Positions 42,288 to 51,848 are shown, numbered from the stretch's first letter. The stretch: 64,000 nt of DNA from Nitrospira sp. (GCA_018242665.1 JAFEBL010000003.1:39058-103057); one strand, 5' to 3'. A program made the numbers and translations. Notes: generated by a model not told the origin, from the letters alone.

Positions 42288-42584
42288 TTACTTCTTCGCT
42301 TTGCCCTTCTTGCTCGAGGCCTGCTCCGCATGGGCCAGGGATTCCTCGGCATGTTTGACGGCTTCTTTGGCATGCTCCAACGCTTCTTTCGCATGGGGAT
42401 CGTTGCTGCCCTTCACCGCTTCTTCCAGATGCTTAATCGCTTCCTTCTCGTGCTCCACACCCTCCTTGGCATGTTTGATCGTTTCCTTCACATGCCCGCC
42501 ATCGGCCAAGGCATATCCCATGGGTGCGGCAACCACCAGCGCGGACAGCGACAGGATCATCATGGCAGAACGTACGCGAGTCAT
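42288..42584 (-). CDS. SmbP-like small periplasmic metal-binding protein
   Basis: The 98-residue protein has a signal peptide (about 1-27, ending ALA-D) and a helical mature part with regular His spacing in heptads: HVKETIKHAKEGVEHEKEAI, then HLEEAVKG, HAKEALEHAKEAVKHAEESL and a Lys-rich end. This repeat of Hxx(x)AxxHA is the pattern of Nitrosomonas SmbP, a four-helix bundle that binds several copper or other metal ions. It should sequester metal in the periplasm. GGGAGGAA six nt upstream fixes the ATG. It is next to the P460-like gene. Confidence 0.85.
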   Translation of the reverse strand: MTRVRSAMMILSLSALVVAAPMGYALADGGHVKETIKHAKEGVEHEKEAIKHLEEAVKGSNDPHAKEALEHAKEAVKHAEESLAHAEQASSKKGKAKK

Positions 42585-42800
42585 ACTCGTTCCTCCCCGG
42601 TAAATAAGCGGCCCCGACGAATGTCGTGAGGCGCATTGTACAACATTCGGCACAGATTGTTGAGTCACTTGGGCACGGCGCCTTGGGGCAAGAACACTGG
42701 AAGGATGGTGGGAGAGGGAAGCGTGTGGGCGTACGCTCCCCTCATCGGAGCTCACTGCGTGGTCAGCGCAGTCCAACCGTCGAGCCCCGTCCACCGACCA

Positions 42801-43319
42801 TCAACTGTGGACCGACGGCAACCAGGGCAGTCGGCAGATCCCGCACCGGCCCGGCTCCGCTCTGGCGGGAAAGCCAGCCGAGTTCCAACTCGCATAAATC
42901 CAGGACTCACGCTGCCCCCGACCGCTCAGGCTCATACCGGCGCACTTTTCCATCACAAACAGGGACGGACGTAAGCCCCGAGCCCCGACACGCGGCGGAG
43001 ACGGCTGTGATTCCACCACGAAGACCGTGCCCACCGGAAAAGACTCGGAGTCCGTCGTCAACAGCGCCTTGGGGCACACATAGCACCGCAGTTGCTGCGC
43101 TCCCCCACGCGACTCGACCAGCGAGGTCACGCTCGGCCAATCGTGATACCCGAACGGGATCAGTAGCCCGGCAGCGGGCGGAGCGGGCGACCACCCCTCA
43201 CTCATCTCCAAGGCCACCGCCAACAATCGCACCACGGCCACGCTCAATCCTGTCTCCTCATGAGGTCTCCCGGCGATCTCCGTCCGATGGGATGAAGCCA
43301 CGACATGACTGACCGGCAT
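42801..43319 (-). CDS. Cytochrome P460-family protein with degenerate heme-c motif
   Basis: The 172-residue protein matches P460-family sentences: LLIPFGYHDWPSVTSLVE near 55, GTVFVVESQ, LFVMEKCAGMS, WIYASW near 140. Where the family has the terminal CxxCH heme site, this protein reads RCGICRLPW, with Arg in place of the axial His. No clear signal peptide is visible. Normal P460 proteins oxidise hydroxylamine or NO in the periplasm with a heme P460; without the His ligand and export this one may be inactive or use another cofactor. ATG 43319 with GGAAGG upstream is preferred. It lies upstream of the SmbP-like gene on the same strand. Confidence 0.65.
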   Translation of the reverse strand: MPVSHVVASSHRTEIAGRPHEETGLSVAVVRLLAVALEMSEGWSPAPPAAGLLIPFGYHDWPSVTSLVESRGGAQQLRCYVCPKALLTTDSESFPVGTVFVVESQPSPPRVGARGLRPSLFVMEKCAGMSLSGRGQRESWIYASWNSAGFPARAEPGRCGICRLPWLPSVHS

Positions 43320-43351
43320 GGAACACCTTCCTTTCTCTGCACTCACGAGGG

Positions 43352-44509
43352 TTACTGCCGAACCTCGCCGACGGTGGGACCTTGACGCTGCCCGGGTCCT
43401 TGCTTCACCGTTTCAGCCTGACCTCGCGCACGAATCGACGCGGCCCGCGCCGCGAACAACCCCGCTTCTACCGGCTGTCCTAATAGATCCAGCACACGGG
43501 CATATCGTCCGGCCAACAGGCCAACGGTGGGATGATGCACACCGAGTTGCTGTTGCTGGATGACCAGTGCGCGTTGATACAGCAGTTGCGCCTGAGCCAT
43601 CAGACCCTGCTGGTCGGCCAGGAACGCCATGTTCCCGACGATGGTCCCCGCCAGCGCGCTCTGCGGGCCGGTGATGCGCTCAGCAATCGCCAGCGCTTCG
43701 TCGAACAATCGCTGCGCGGCGGCATACAACCCTTCAACCTGGTGTAAGCAGGCCAGGTTGTTCAAGCTCATCACCACCGTCGGATGTTCGCTGCCGAAGC
43801 GGAGCTGACGAACTTTCAAGGCCCGTTCATACAACGGTTCCGCCCACGCATACATCCCTCGCCCCTTGTACAACGCCGCCAGGTTATTGAGGACCGGCCC
43901 CAATTCGGAATGGTCCGGCCCCTGCGCTTGTTCCATCAGCGTAAGGGCGAGCCGGTACGAGGACTCGGCTGCCGTCTCCTGTCCCTGTTTGCGATACAAC
44001 TCCGCCAAGTTGTTCAGGCTGATCGCGACATCGGGGTGCGCCGCGCCGAGCGTCTTGCGTTCGATCGTCAGTACCCGCTCGTACAACGGCTCCGCCGCAG
44101 TCCAGTCGCCCTTGGCGTTGGCAATCTCCGCTAGATTGTTCAATGCGGCAGCCACGTCTTCGTGTTCCGGGCCCCATTGCGCTTCCCAAATGCCGAGCGC
44201 GCGCTGGTAGAGCGATTCAGCATCAGTAAGCTGGCCCTGGTCGTGATAGAGCAACCCCAGTTGGTTCGCGGCTACCGCCACTCGAACATCATCGGCACGC
44301 AGCTGCGCCGCCTCGCGCAAGGCCTGCGTCAAGAGCGGCTCAGCTTCAGCATAGTGCGCCGCTTCCCTGGCCTTCACTCCCTGTTCAAAGAGCTGCGTCC
44401 AGCTATCCAACTCCGTGGCGCCAAGGCCGGACGCGCCACCAAGCAGGACCAGCGCAAACAGACCGGCACATCCCAGCCGATACCCGCACACCTTCACTCG
44501 ATCACCCAT
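43352..44509 (-). CDS. Kinesin-light-chain-type TPR protein, exported
   Basis: The 385-residue protein has a signal peptide (about 1-30) and about seven 42-residue TPR units of the kinesin-light-chain kind, with repeated LNNLAxLYxxxGxxxxAExLYxRAL and HPxVxxxLNNLA patterns. Such repeats mediate protein contacts; here probably in the periplasm. The start at 44509 has GGAGTGG upstream; the one at 44548 (13 codons earlier) is possible too. It lies just upstream of the P460-like gene (32 bp) and may be co-transcribed. Confidence 0.85.
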   Translation of the reverse strand: MGDRVKVCGYRLGCAGLFALVLLGGASGLGATELDSWTQLFEQGVKAREAAHYAEAEPLLTQALREAAQLRADDVRVAVAANQLGLLYHDQGQLTDAESLYQRALGIWEAQWGPEHEDVAAALNNLAEIANAKGDWTAAEPLYERVLTIERKTLGAAHPDVAISLNNLAELYRKQGQETAAESSYRLALTLMEQAQGPDHSELGPVLNNLAALYKGRGMYAWAEPLYERALKVRQLRFGSEHPTVVMSLNNLACLHQVEGLYAAAQRLFDEALAIAERITGPQSALAGTIVGNMAFLADQQGLMAQAQLLYQRALVIQQQQLGVHHPTVGLLAGRYARVLDLLGQPVEAGLFAARAASIRARGQAETVKQGPGQRQGPTVGEVRQ

Positions 44510-44583
44510 GTGGCGATCCACTCCATCTCTCGATTGACCCCAGTTCATCCGTCATTCCTCGCCACCATCAATAACCTGAGTCG

Positions 44584-44602
44584 CCGGCCCCCGAAGGGCC
44601 GG
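44584..44602. terminator. GC-rich hairpin, possible terminator
   Basis: CCGGCCC-CCGAA-GGGCCGG gives a 7-bp stem between the HTH gene (stop at 44666) and the TPR gene (start at 44509). It may end the envelope island's transcript, but no T-run follows on either strand. Confidence 0.4.
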
Positions 44603-44665
44603 GGTGAAGGGGGAGGCCGTCCCATTCACCCCGGAGAGGCAGATCCTGAAGAAGGGTGCACAACC

Positions 44666-44932
44666 TCAGGATCCGTCACGATTCAGTGACCACTTGGGCG
44701 TTCGCCGCCCGGCGAGCGGCACGACCTTCAATTTCGATACGGACTCATGGGAACGTGGATCGGGTCGATTCCCGTCAACCAGATCCGTCACCGAGCGACG
44801 AAAAATTCGCAGACTGCCGCCCCCGATTTTCGTGGCATGCAGCCGCCCTTCGTCGATCCAGCGGTAGATCATCCACTTGCTCACTTGGAGCAACTGCGCG
44901 GCTTCCTTCACACACAAGAGCGGTTGATCCAT
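44666..44932 (-). CDS. Excisionase-type (HTH_17) helix-turn-helix DNA-binding protein, copy 1
   Basis: The 88-residue protein has a MerR-like winged HTH at about 1-55: MDQPLLCVKEAAQLLQVSKW, then MIYRWIDEGRLHATKIGG and LRIFRRSVTDLV. The remaining 30 residues are basic and probably disordered. Such small proteins are usually excisionases or local transcription regulators. It is paralogous to the HTH protein at 51845-52039. There is no integrase nearby, so local regulation of the envelope island is more likely than excision. Confidence 0.85.
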   Translation of the reverse strand: MDQPLLCVKEAAQLLQVSKWMIYRWIDEGRLHATKIGGGSLRIFRRSVTDLVDGNRPDPRSHESVSKLKVVPLAGRRTPKWSLNRDGS

Positions 44933-45289
44933 CTTCCTCTACCCGCCGAACCTGACGATGGACAGGAGCGGCTTCGACACCGCTCTTCCCCGAGTGGACG
45001 AAGGGGGACGAGCCTCCCGAACAACCGGGTCCACCATGCGTAGACCAGCACAGGCTCATGACGACATCGTGAACACCGGCGGCGGAGGTCACAGGAAGCG
45101 CCTGCGCCGCCGGTAGATCCAGGGTAGAGGGCAATCCGACCCCGGACTCAGACATCGAGTGAATAGCTCGGACCGAACGCCCGATAGCGGCGGCTCACAG
45201 TGTGAAGGACAGGTCGTTCCAGGTGTTCACCTGAATGGACCGGTTATCACAAGTGCTGTGAGGAACAGGCGACGCGCGCCCCGCCCGAA
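44933..45289. other. Intergenic region without recognised gene
   Basis: These 357 bp precede the HTH gene and follow the first CxWxC gene. There is an open frame on the minus strand (to 45155) that overlaps the HTH gene and has no homology signal. I see no repeat of families A-C here. The HTH protein may have its operator in this stretch. Confidence 0.4.
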
Positions 45290-45625
45290 CTATCCCCTCG
45301 CGGAGACCGGTGGCGCACGGGTGTGGAGAGAAGCGTGATGCGGAACATCGATGAGCAGAGGAGCAGCAGGAAGCGGATGGAGTTGAGCCGCCCAGACCAC
45401 GCCGCCGGCTGCTTGAGCCAGCGGCCCGACATCGGAGGTGGATTGGCAGGTCCAGGAACAGAGCGGAGAATGCGATTCCGTCCCGTTATGTTGATGGTGT
45501 CCGTCGGATGGCGCCGCATGGGCGAAGAAGCAACCGGCCGCCATCAGGGCCAGCGTCATGTACATCCCGGCAATACCGAGTGCGATACCGGCCAGGGATT
45601 TGTGCAGGGTCGATCGTGTCGTCAT
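45290..45625 (-). CDS. CxWxC-family small exported protein, copy 1
   Basis: The 111-residue protein has an N-terminal membrane segment (about 8-35) and then a His cluster (HHQHNGTESHS), CSWTC near 56-60, and a hydrophobic second half ending in TRAPPVSARG. The same order of elements is seen in the proteins at 54552, 57959 and 60765. The Cys pair and His cluster could bind a metal or undergo thiol redox. The general look recalls DUF2946-type small proteins near metal TonB receptors, but I could not confirm that. It lies between the S9-like gene and the HTH gene. Confidence 0.75.
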   Translation of the reverse strand: MTTRSTLHKSLAGIALGIAGMYMTLALMAAGCFFAHAAPSDGHHQHNGTESHSPLCSWTCQSTSDVGPLAQAAGGVVWAAQLHPLPAAPLLIDVPHHASLHTRAPPVSARG

Positions 45626-45872
45626 GTGGATCTCTCTTGTACCTGTTCCTCTACGCTGATTCGCAGAGCTTGTCTACCGACCGATGCTCACGGTTGCTAC
45701 ACAATCGTCGGCTCAGGGCCAGCAGACATTCACCGTCACGGTCACACAGAGCGGCCAATCATGTTGCACACTGGCCGTCAGATCGGCAGGACTCTCAGCC
45801 TGCGACAAGACGTTGTGACGAGTGACACCATGGCATGTGCGGGACAGCGCGGATGATGCAAGGAGGGCGTGA

Positions 45873-47846
45873 TCAGTAGAGATATTGCGAGAGGAAGGTA
45901 TCTAATTCCAAGAACAGGCGCTGGCGATCCTCCTCCCGGCGAAGGGCTTCATCAGCGAGGGGCAATTCCACGTATCGAGAGTTCGTCACATTCGCCGCTT
46001 TCAGCGCATCGGCCATCGTGCGGCTCTGTGAAACCGGCACGGAACGATCCATGAATCCGTGCATCAAGAGCAGCGGGGTGCGCATCTCTTGCGCATGAGC
46101 AATGGGAGAGGTTTCGCGAAGCCGGTCCTGATCGTTCCACCAGGAACCGATACGCGCCTCAACCATCGGCTTCTGATTCAGATAGCCACGGCCATCTGAC
46201 ACCAGTTGCGGCAAATCCGTGACCCCGCCCAGGCTGACCGCACAACGATACAGGTCGGGTGTCTTCACGGCCCCCATCAAGGCGGCATATCCTCCGTAGC
46301 CCGATCCCACGATGCAAATGCGACTGGCATTGGCGATGCCGGTACGAATAGCGTATTGCACCACATCGGTCAGATCGTTCTGCATCTCCAATCCCCAGCG
46401 TTGAAATCCGGCGCGGAGCACGTCGTCTCCATATCCTTCGGTGCCCCGGAAGCGCGGCTCCAAGACCGCCCAGCCTCGGCTGACAAACCACTGCGTCCAA
46501 TAGTTGAACGAGCCGGGCATTCGTGCAGCAGGCCCTCCGTGGGGAAACACGATCATCGGAAGGCGGCGCGGATCCCGATCCTTGGGAACGGTCAGAAAGA
46601 CTTGCAGCTCCTTGCCGTCTCGTGCCGTCACATAGGTCGTGGCAGGGGAAGCCAGCGCGGCCGTCTCAAGATCGGGATACGACCTGCCGAGCAGCACCAT
46701 ACGTCCGTCCTGTTCGTCGAAGATCGACCAGCGCGGAGGATGCGCCGCACTGCTCGACTTGACGATATGGAACCGGCCATCATCGCTGCTGCTGTGGATG
46801 AGATTGACGGTTCCGGGAATCGCCCGATCGATACGCGCCTGCAAGCGCTGCGCGTCGAAGTCCCAGAAGAGCACCCGTTCATCCGTCGCGCTGTACCGCA
46901 CGCCGACCACCTTCTTGCGTCCCGGTGCATAGACCAATTCGCCATTGAGATCAAACTTCGGATCGGCGACCACCAGGACACGATCCGCCGCACGGTCCAT
47001 CACGTTGAGCTTAAAAATCGCCGCCTTGCCTCGATGTTGATCCCTGACATACAACCAGGCGGGATCGGCATCGAAGGCCAGGGGCACGAGTCCGGTTTCC
47101 TTGGCCAGGTCATAGTCAGCCAATTCGCGCCAGAGGCTGGACCCCGGTTGCCTGACAATGGCATGCACCGCGGTCTGGAATTGGCCCACTCCCACCCGCA
47201 CGCTTCCTGCGCGGTCGGCAATCCACTGCGAAATCGCACTCGCGTCCGGTTTCTCACTGGGATTCGCCTGGACCAACTGCCGCTCACCGGAATAGACGTC
47301 CACCTTGTACACATCAGGAGCATTGGGGTGTTCCAGATCGAGGGCCAGCAGCACGTGTCGGGGATCGCCGGGAATCGTCCCGACCAGCTGATCGTCGAAT
47401 TGAGGAACATGTTTCTGTCCGAACAACGAGGAGAAGGCACCCTGCTTGAATAAATTGGCGGTCTGCTCTGTGCCATCCCGGTTCACCGCCATCAATCGAG
47501 TCTCGATCGTGCCTGTTGCCTCCGGCGTGGCAGCAAACCGGAGACTCACCAACAGACGCTCGTCAGTGATCCAGCGAAACCAGGCAATGATGTATTCGCG
47601 ATTGTTCGTAGAAACAACCGGGTGCGCATCCTGTCCCGTGACGGTTTGGGTTTCAAGAAACGTCTGACCATCATGATTGCGAAGCACGGCCAGATGCCGG
47701 CCTGAAGGGGACAGTTGAATCGATTCAATTCGGGGAAGAGAGGCGAAGGTCGCGGTTGGCGGCGGAGCGGAGCCGGACTGGGCGTAGGCCGGTCCCAGGC
47801 TCCACACAAGCAGCAACAGCGTGACAAGTCCGTAGATGGCCGGCAC
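45873..47846 (-). CDS. S9 prolyl-oligopeptidase-like protein lacking catalytic Ser and His
   Basis: The 657-residue protein has a signal peptide (about 1-22), a beta-propeller (about 30-390) and a C-terminal alpha/beta-hydrolase domain (about 400-657; MIVFPHGGPAARM, FRGTEGYGDDVLRAG). The nucleophile elbow, normally GxSYGG, is GSGYGGY, with Gly516 at the Ser position. The region that should hold the catalytic His reads LPLADEALRREED, lacking the usual EGH. The Asp region (LMHGFMDRSVP) is kept. So two of three triad residues are gone and it should not be an active peptidase; a peptide-binding role is possible. It lies downstream of a TonB-receptor gene in the same direction. Confidence 0.85.
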   Translation of the reverse strand: MPAIYGLVTLLLLVWSLGPAYAQSGSAPPPTATFASLPRIESIQLSPSGRHLAVLRNHDGQTFLETQTVTGQDAHPVVSTNNREYIIAWFRWITDERLLVSLRFAATPEATGTIETRLMAVNRDGTEQTANLFKQGAFSSLFGQKHVPQFDDQLVGTIPGDPRHVLLALDLEHPNAPDVYKVDVYSGERQLVQANPSEKPDASAISQWIADRAGSVRVGVGQFQTAVHAIVRQPGSSLWRELADYDLAKETGLVPLAFDADPAWLYVRDQHRGKAAIFKLNVMDRAADRVLVVADPKFDLNGELVYAPGRKKVVGVRYSATDERVLFWDFDAQRLQARIDRAIPGTVNLIHSSSDDGRFHIVKSSSAAHPPRWSIFDEQDGRMVLLGRSYPDLETAALASPATTYVTARDGKELQVFLTVPKDRDPRRLPMIVFPHGGPAARMPGSFNYWTQWFVSRGWAVLEPRFRGTEGYGDDVLRAGFQRWGLEMQNDLTDVVQYAIRTGIANASRICIVGSGYGGYAALMGAVKTPDLYRCAVSLGGVTDLPQLVSDGRGYLNQKPMVEARIGSWWNDQDRLRETSPIAHAQEMRTPLLLMHGFMDRSVPVSQSRTMADALKAANVTNSRYVELPLADEALRREEDRQRLFLELDTFLSQYLY

Positions 47847-48054
47847 GGTCTATCCCTACAAATACCAGGACATGCCCAGCCGGGAGATACCCGACGGATT
47901 CAGTTATCACATGTTCGCGTGACAGCCGTCTATCCCGTCTTTTACGCAAGCGGGCGGCGCCACGGGTTACCTGACGCCGTATGGTCGGTTTCGCACCATT
48001 CTCGATGCGAGGCTCACCTCATGATGAGCCCCGCACCGCCAGGCTCACACCGCA

Positions 48055-50313
48055 CTAGAACTTGTATTCCACGCCGCCGAAGGCACTGATCCCGAATCCC
48101 GGATTGGCGAACCGATTCAGCGAATCGTTGACGACCACCGCTCCAGCATAGGTCTTGTTCGTCAGATTGCGGCCTTCCGCAAACAGGGTCCAATGCTCGT
48201 TGATGTTCCAGCCGGATCGTAGATTGATCAGCGCATAGGACGGATTCTTGATCGTGTTGTTGTAATCCGTATAGAAGCCGGATAACGACCATTCGACGTT
48301 CGGCGCGATCCACCAACCGGACGGGTGATCGTACCGCGCTTCCACATTCAGGCTATGCTCCGGCGCGCCGGCGACCGTGTTGCCGTCCTTGGCGATCAGC
48401 ACATTGGGACCGCCGATCCCGCCGCCCAGCACATCGTCGGTGAATTTGAACCGAGACCAGGTGTAGGCCACCCTGGCCTGCAGGCTGTCTTCCTTCCCTG
48501 CTCCGCCCTGCGAGAAGAGGCCCTTCTTCAGGACCATGCCGCCCCCGGCTTCCACGCCCGTATGCCGCGTGCCATTGGCATTCTGAAAGGTGCCGGTGTT
48601 GTTGATGTTGGAGGCCAGAATTTCCTTTTGCATTTCGAGATTGTAGACCGTCACATCCCAGCTATACCGCCGATCGGCCGAGGTACCACGATGACCGAGT
48701 TCCAGTTGCCAGGCGCGTTGTGCATCCAGATTCAAGAATCCGGTATTCGGCGAGCCGTTGGCATTGATCGCCGAAAGCAATTCGACGTTCAGCGGCGCCT
48801 CATACGACCGGCTGGCGTTGAAGTACAGTTGCGAGGTCGGCGTCGTGCGATAGACGAACCCGACCTTCGGACTGATCGCGCCGAAATGTTGCAGCGGCTT
48901 TTGCGTGCCGCTCGGCGCGGAAGGCGTATTGGGATTGAAGGGATTGCCTGCCGGCCCGAAGTTGTCCACCGTCGCCTCGCGCCCCGTATAGTCCCATCGG
49001 CCGCCGATCACGATCGTGAAGTCTTTCGTGGCATCGAAGGCATCCTCAGCGTAGGCGCCGAAGTAGGTGGTCTTCGCCGTGTAGTTTTGTGTCATGGCCC
49101 CGATATTGCCGTTGATATTGACGAACCGTTGCTGGCGCTGATTGCCATAACGCGGCTGGAACCCGGCGACGAAGGAGTTGTTCTTGCCGAACAGCGGATT
49201 GGAGTTCACGTACCGGAATTCGCCGCCGACATTATTGTTCTCCTGTCGGATCGTTTGGAAGATCGGATGGTCGACGAATTGGTTCGAGAAGTAGGGAATG
49301 ATCTCGAAGAACTGATTCGGCGCGAACTCGTGATGGTATGCAATGCCGATCCGCTGCAGCGTGTAGTACCGGCCCCAGTTACAAGCCTGATTGCTCGACA
49401 CGCAGGCGAAGAAGGGCGGCGCCCCGGAAGGACTCTGCCCTCCGGTTTGCTGTCTGTTGGCAAACAGCTGCTCGTTCGTGAGTGAGCCGGGAATCCGCTC
49501 GGCAACATTGGCCTGCAGAAAGTAGGCGCGGATTTCCTGATGGTTGCCGAGTTGCAACCCGATGTTCGCATTGATACGTTCGCGAGCCTGTTGACTGTTG
49601 TCTTGAAACCCGTCCTGCCGGTTGCCGGACACGCTGATGTAATAGTCCATCGTGGCGCTCATGCTGCCGACTTGAAAGGGCTGCAACACCTTGCCGCTGG
49701 ACACCTGGCCGCTCACCATGCCGAAACTGCCGCCCAGCATGCGCATCTGCAACGTCGAGGCGCTGTACCCGGTGCGCGGCACGAAGTTGATGGCGCCCCC
49801 GATGCTGTTGGCCCCATACCGCAACGCATTGGCCCCCTTATAAACTTCGATGCGCTCGTAGGCGAGGAGATCGATCGACTCGAAGTCGGAAAATCCGTCG
49901 GCGTCGCCGAAAAAAATCCCGTTGATCAGAATGTTGATGCCCCGGTGATGGAAATTATTGCGCAACGAGGTGCCGCGAATCTGAAACTGGCCTTCGTCGG
50001 CCCCGAACCGCGACTGAAAGCGCACCCCCGGCGCAAATTGCAGCACGTCCTGCAGGTTCAACGCTCGGGACTCCGTAATCTGCTTCTCCTCGATGAGAAT
50101 GTTGCTGCCGGGACGACGCGCGAATTCCTTTTTCACATCCTCGACATTCTCGATCCGTTTCCCGCTGATCTCCACCGGCTCCACGACCAAGACCGGCGCT
50201 TCTTGTTCCTGCGACTCCTCTGCCGCATGCGCGACAAGCGGCTGCAGACTGCCCATCACCACGACTGTGAAGAGCCCAATGCCCGCAATACCGACGCGAT
50301 CACTCCACTTCAT
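48055..50313 (-). CDS. TonB-dependent outer-membrane receptor 1
   Basis: The 752-residue protein has a signal peptide (about 1-30), a TonB-box-like stretch (VVEPVEISG), a plug (about 60-180; LQDVLQFAPGVRFQ, FQIRGTSLRNNFHHRGINIL, RIEVYKGANALRYGANSIGG) and a barrel ending in FGGVEYKF. The style is that of FecA-type metal-chelate receptors. The substrate is unknown. It should be energised by the TonB at 58879. It starts 74 bp downstream of the amidohydrolase stop codon and is followed by the S9-like gene, all in one direction. Confidence 0.9.
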   Translation of the reverse strand: MKWSDRVGIAGIGLFTVVVMGSLQPLVAHAAEESQEQEAPVLVVEPVEISGKRIENVEDVKKEFARRPGSNILIEEKQITESRALNLQDVLQFAPGVRFQSRFGADEGQFQIRGTSLRNNFHHRGINILINGIFFGDADGFSDFESIDLLAYERIEVYKGANALRYGANSIGGAINFVPRTGYSASTLQMRMLGGSFGMVSGQVSSGKVLQPFQVGSMSATMDYYISVSGNRQDGFQDNSQQARERINANIGLQLGNHQEIRAYFLQANVAERIPGSLTNEQLFANRQQTGGQSPSGAPPFFACVSSNQACNWGRYYTLQRIGIAYHHEFAPNQFFEIIPYFSNQFVDHPIFQTIRQENNNVGGEFRYVNSNPLFGKNNSFVAGFQPRYGNQRQQRFVNINGNIGAMTQNYTAKTTYFGAYAEDAFDATKDFTIVIGGRWDYTGREATVDNFGPAGNPFNPNTPSAPSGTQKPLQHFGAISPKVGFVYRTTPTSQLYFNASRSYEAPLNVELLSAINANGSPNTGFLNLDAQRAWQLELGHRGTSADRRYSWDVTVYNLEMQKEILASNINNTGTFQNANGTRHTGVEAGGGMVLKKGLFSQGGAGKEDSLQARVAYTWSRFKFTDDVLGGGIGGPNVLIAKDGNTVAGAPEHSLNVEARYDHPSGWWIAPNVEWSLSGFYTDYNNTIKNPSYALINLRSGWNINEHWTLFAEGRNLTNKTYAGAVVVNDSLNRFANPGFGISAFGGVEYKF

Positions 50314-50387
50314 GCCCTCGCTTCCGATCTGCCCAGACCGTTATTGATCATGAATAACGGCGCGATGCTGGCTGAAAGCACCACGCA

Positions 50388-51848
50388 CTATTGACTCCGT
50401 TGACTCGCTGTCGGCCAAGCAGCGTCTTTCTTCAGAACGCCGTCGAGCGGCATCCCCTGTTTGAACCTTCGGCGAATGGCCTGCACCTGATCGAAATCTT
50501 CAAGGGGATTTCCCGCCAACGCGAGAAAACTGGCTTCGTATCCTTCAGCAAACTTTCCGATACGTCGATCCGGAAAGATGGCTGCCGGTGTCGCCTCGCA
50601 CCACATCTTGAGTAGCGTGCGATTGTCAAACAGATGCAACGTGCGCAGATGCTGCACCTCAGCCAGCGACGTTTCTGCATGATCACTGCCGATGACCAGC
50701 GTTACCCCCGCACGTTGCAGCACGTGAAGATTGTCCCTCAGCACATTGGCAGCCGGTTCAACGGCTGATGCGTTGTGCGCCCTCTCCGAGTCGGGCCCAT
50801 GCCCTTCATGGTGACCATGTGGGTGATGGCCGTTGATTGCCGGCATGGACTGTCCCGCCACGCTGGTGGTGACCACTCGTACGTTGTGCTCCACAGCCAG
50901 GCGCGCATCCTCCTCCGTCAATCGCGCACGCTCCGCATCCCTCGGCCCCTGCAGCAGCCAGCCCGGCACATGCGCCAGTTCGTCCACGCCGGCGCGCACC
51001 GCCTGGCGGAAATCGGCCGCTGTTTCGACATGGGCCGTCACCTGCAAGCCCTCCGCATGCGCCTTCGCGACAATGCCCGGCACCAACGCGGGATGCAGCC
51101 CTTGCCGGTGATGCGCTGCTCGAGCCTCGCTCCCTGCACCATCATCCTCGGAATGCACCAGGTATACTTTGAGAACATCCGGACGACCGCTCATGATCAC
51201 CGGCCACTTGGCTTCCAGCTCGGCATCCGTCTCGACCACGACGTAGGATCGGTTTTCAAACCAACCCCGTTCCAGCGAGCCGACCGCCGGCTCATAACGT
51301 CCGATCCGCAACACGTCTTCGTATAGGGCCACGGGATGTCCGCCACGCCCCGTCAGCCCGGCATGCGCAAAGGTGGCGTCGATACTCGTCGGCACATTGA
51401 CGGCGTGCCGGATCTGCAGGGCAAAGTCTCGCACGTCGTTCGGATTCTTCACGTAGAACACGCCATCCTGCAGATAGCGCTGTACGACCGCCTGTACATT
51501 CCAGGGCCCTTCGACGTTATGGTTGTGCGCCTCGCCGAACGGCGGGACCATGTACAAGCCGGACAGATCGACGGTCTGCACCGGGCCTGGCTGGGCCTGC
51601 CGTGTGAGGCGTCCTTGAACGGAATACCAGGTGGCCGGCTGAAACCCTTCGCCATCGAACCATTGGCCATTGATGAAGGCATACTGCGCAGCGTGTGGCG
51701 CGGCTGGAGTGCCCGCGTTCCCCGCGCAACCGGACATCAGCGTCACCAGCACCGAGGCGAGCGCACAGACCAGCAAACTGATCCCATGCCTCCCAGTGGC
51801 CGCGAATCCTCCAGCGGTCCTTCGCGGCCCCGTTCCTCTCTTCGTCAT
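50388..51848 (-). CDS. Lipoprotein amidohydrolase (imidazolonepropionase-like)
   Basis: The 486-residue protein has a signal sequence with lipobox LMSGC near residue 40, then a TIM-barrel amidohydrolase of the M38/Imidazolonepropionase-like group. The metal site is seen in EAHNHN (HxH), HVETAADF and ELAHVPG, and the last Asp in IGSDHAETS. A His-rich insert (HHPHGHHEGHGPD) lies near 340. It should hydrolyse an amide or peptide-like substrate at an envelope membrane. Its ATG overlaps the HTH stop (51845-51848). The next gene is TonB receptor 1, so it may process the receptor's ligand. Confidence 0.88.
   Translation of the reverse strand: MTKRGTGPRRTAGGFAATGRHGISLLVCALASVLVTLMSGCAGNAGTPAAPHAAQYAFINGQWFDGEGFQPATWYSVQGRLTRQAQPGPVQTVDLSGLYMVPPFGEAHNHNVEGPWNVQAVVQRYLQDGVFYVKNPNDVRDFALQIRHAVNVPTSIDATFAHAGLTGRGGHPVALYEDVLRIGRYEPAVGSLERGWFENRSYVVVETDAELEAKWPVIMSGRPDVLKVYLVHSEDDGAGSEARAAHHRQGLHPALVPGIVAKAHAEGLQVTAHVETAADFRQAVRAGVDELAHVPGWLLQGPRDAERARLTEEDARLAVEHNVRVVTTSVAGQSMPAINGHHPHGHHEGHGPDSERAHNASAVEPAANVLRDNLHVLQRAGVTLVIGSDHAETSLAEVQHLRTLHLFDNRTLLKMWCEATPAAIFPDRRIGKFAEGYEASFLALAGNPLEDFDQVQAIRRRFKQGMPLDGVLKKDAAWPTASQRSQ

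Noticed and set aside
44775..45155. Minus-strand open frame overlapping the first HTH gene
   Set aside because: It has Cys and His residues but not the CxWxC layout, and overlaps a well-supported HTH gene.
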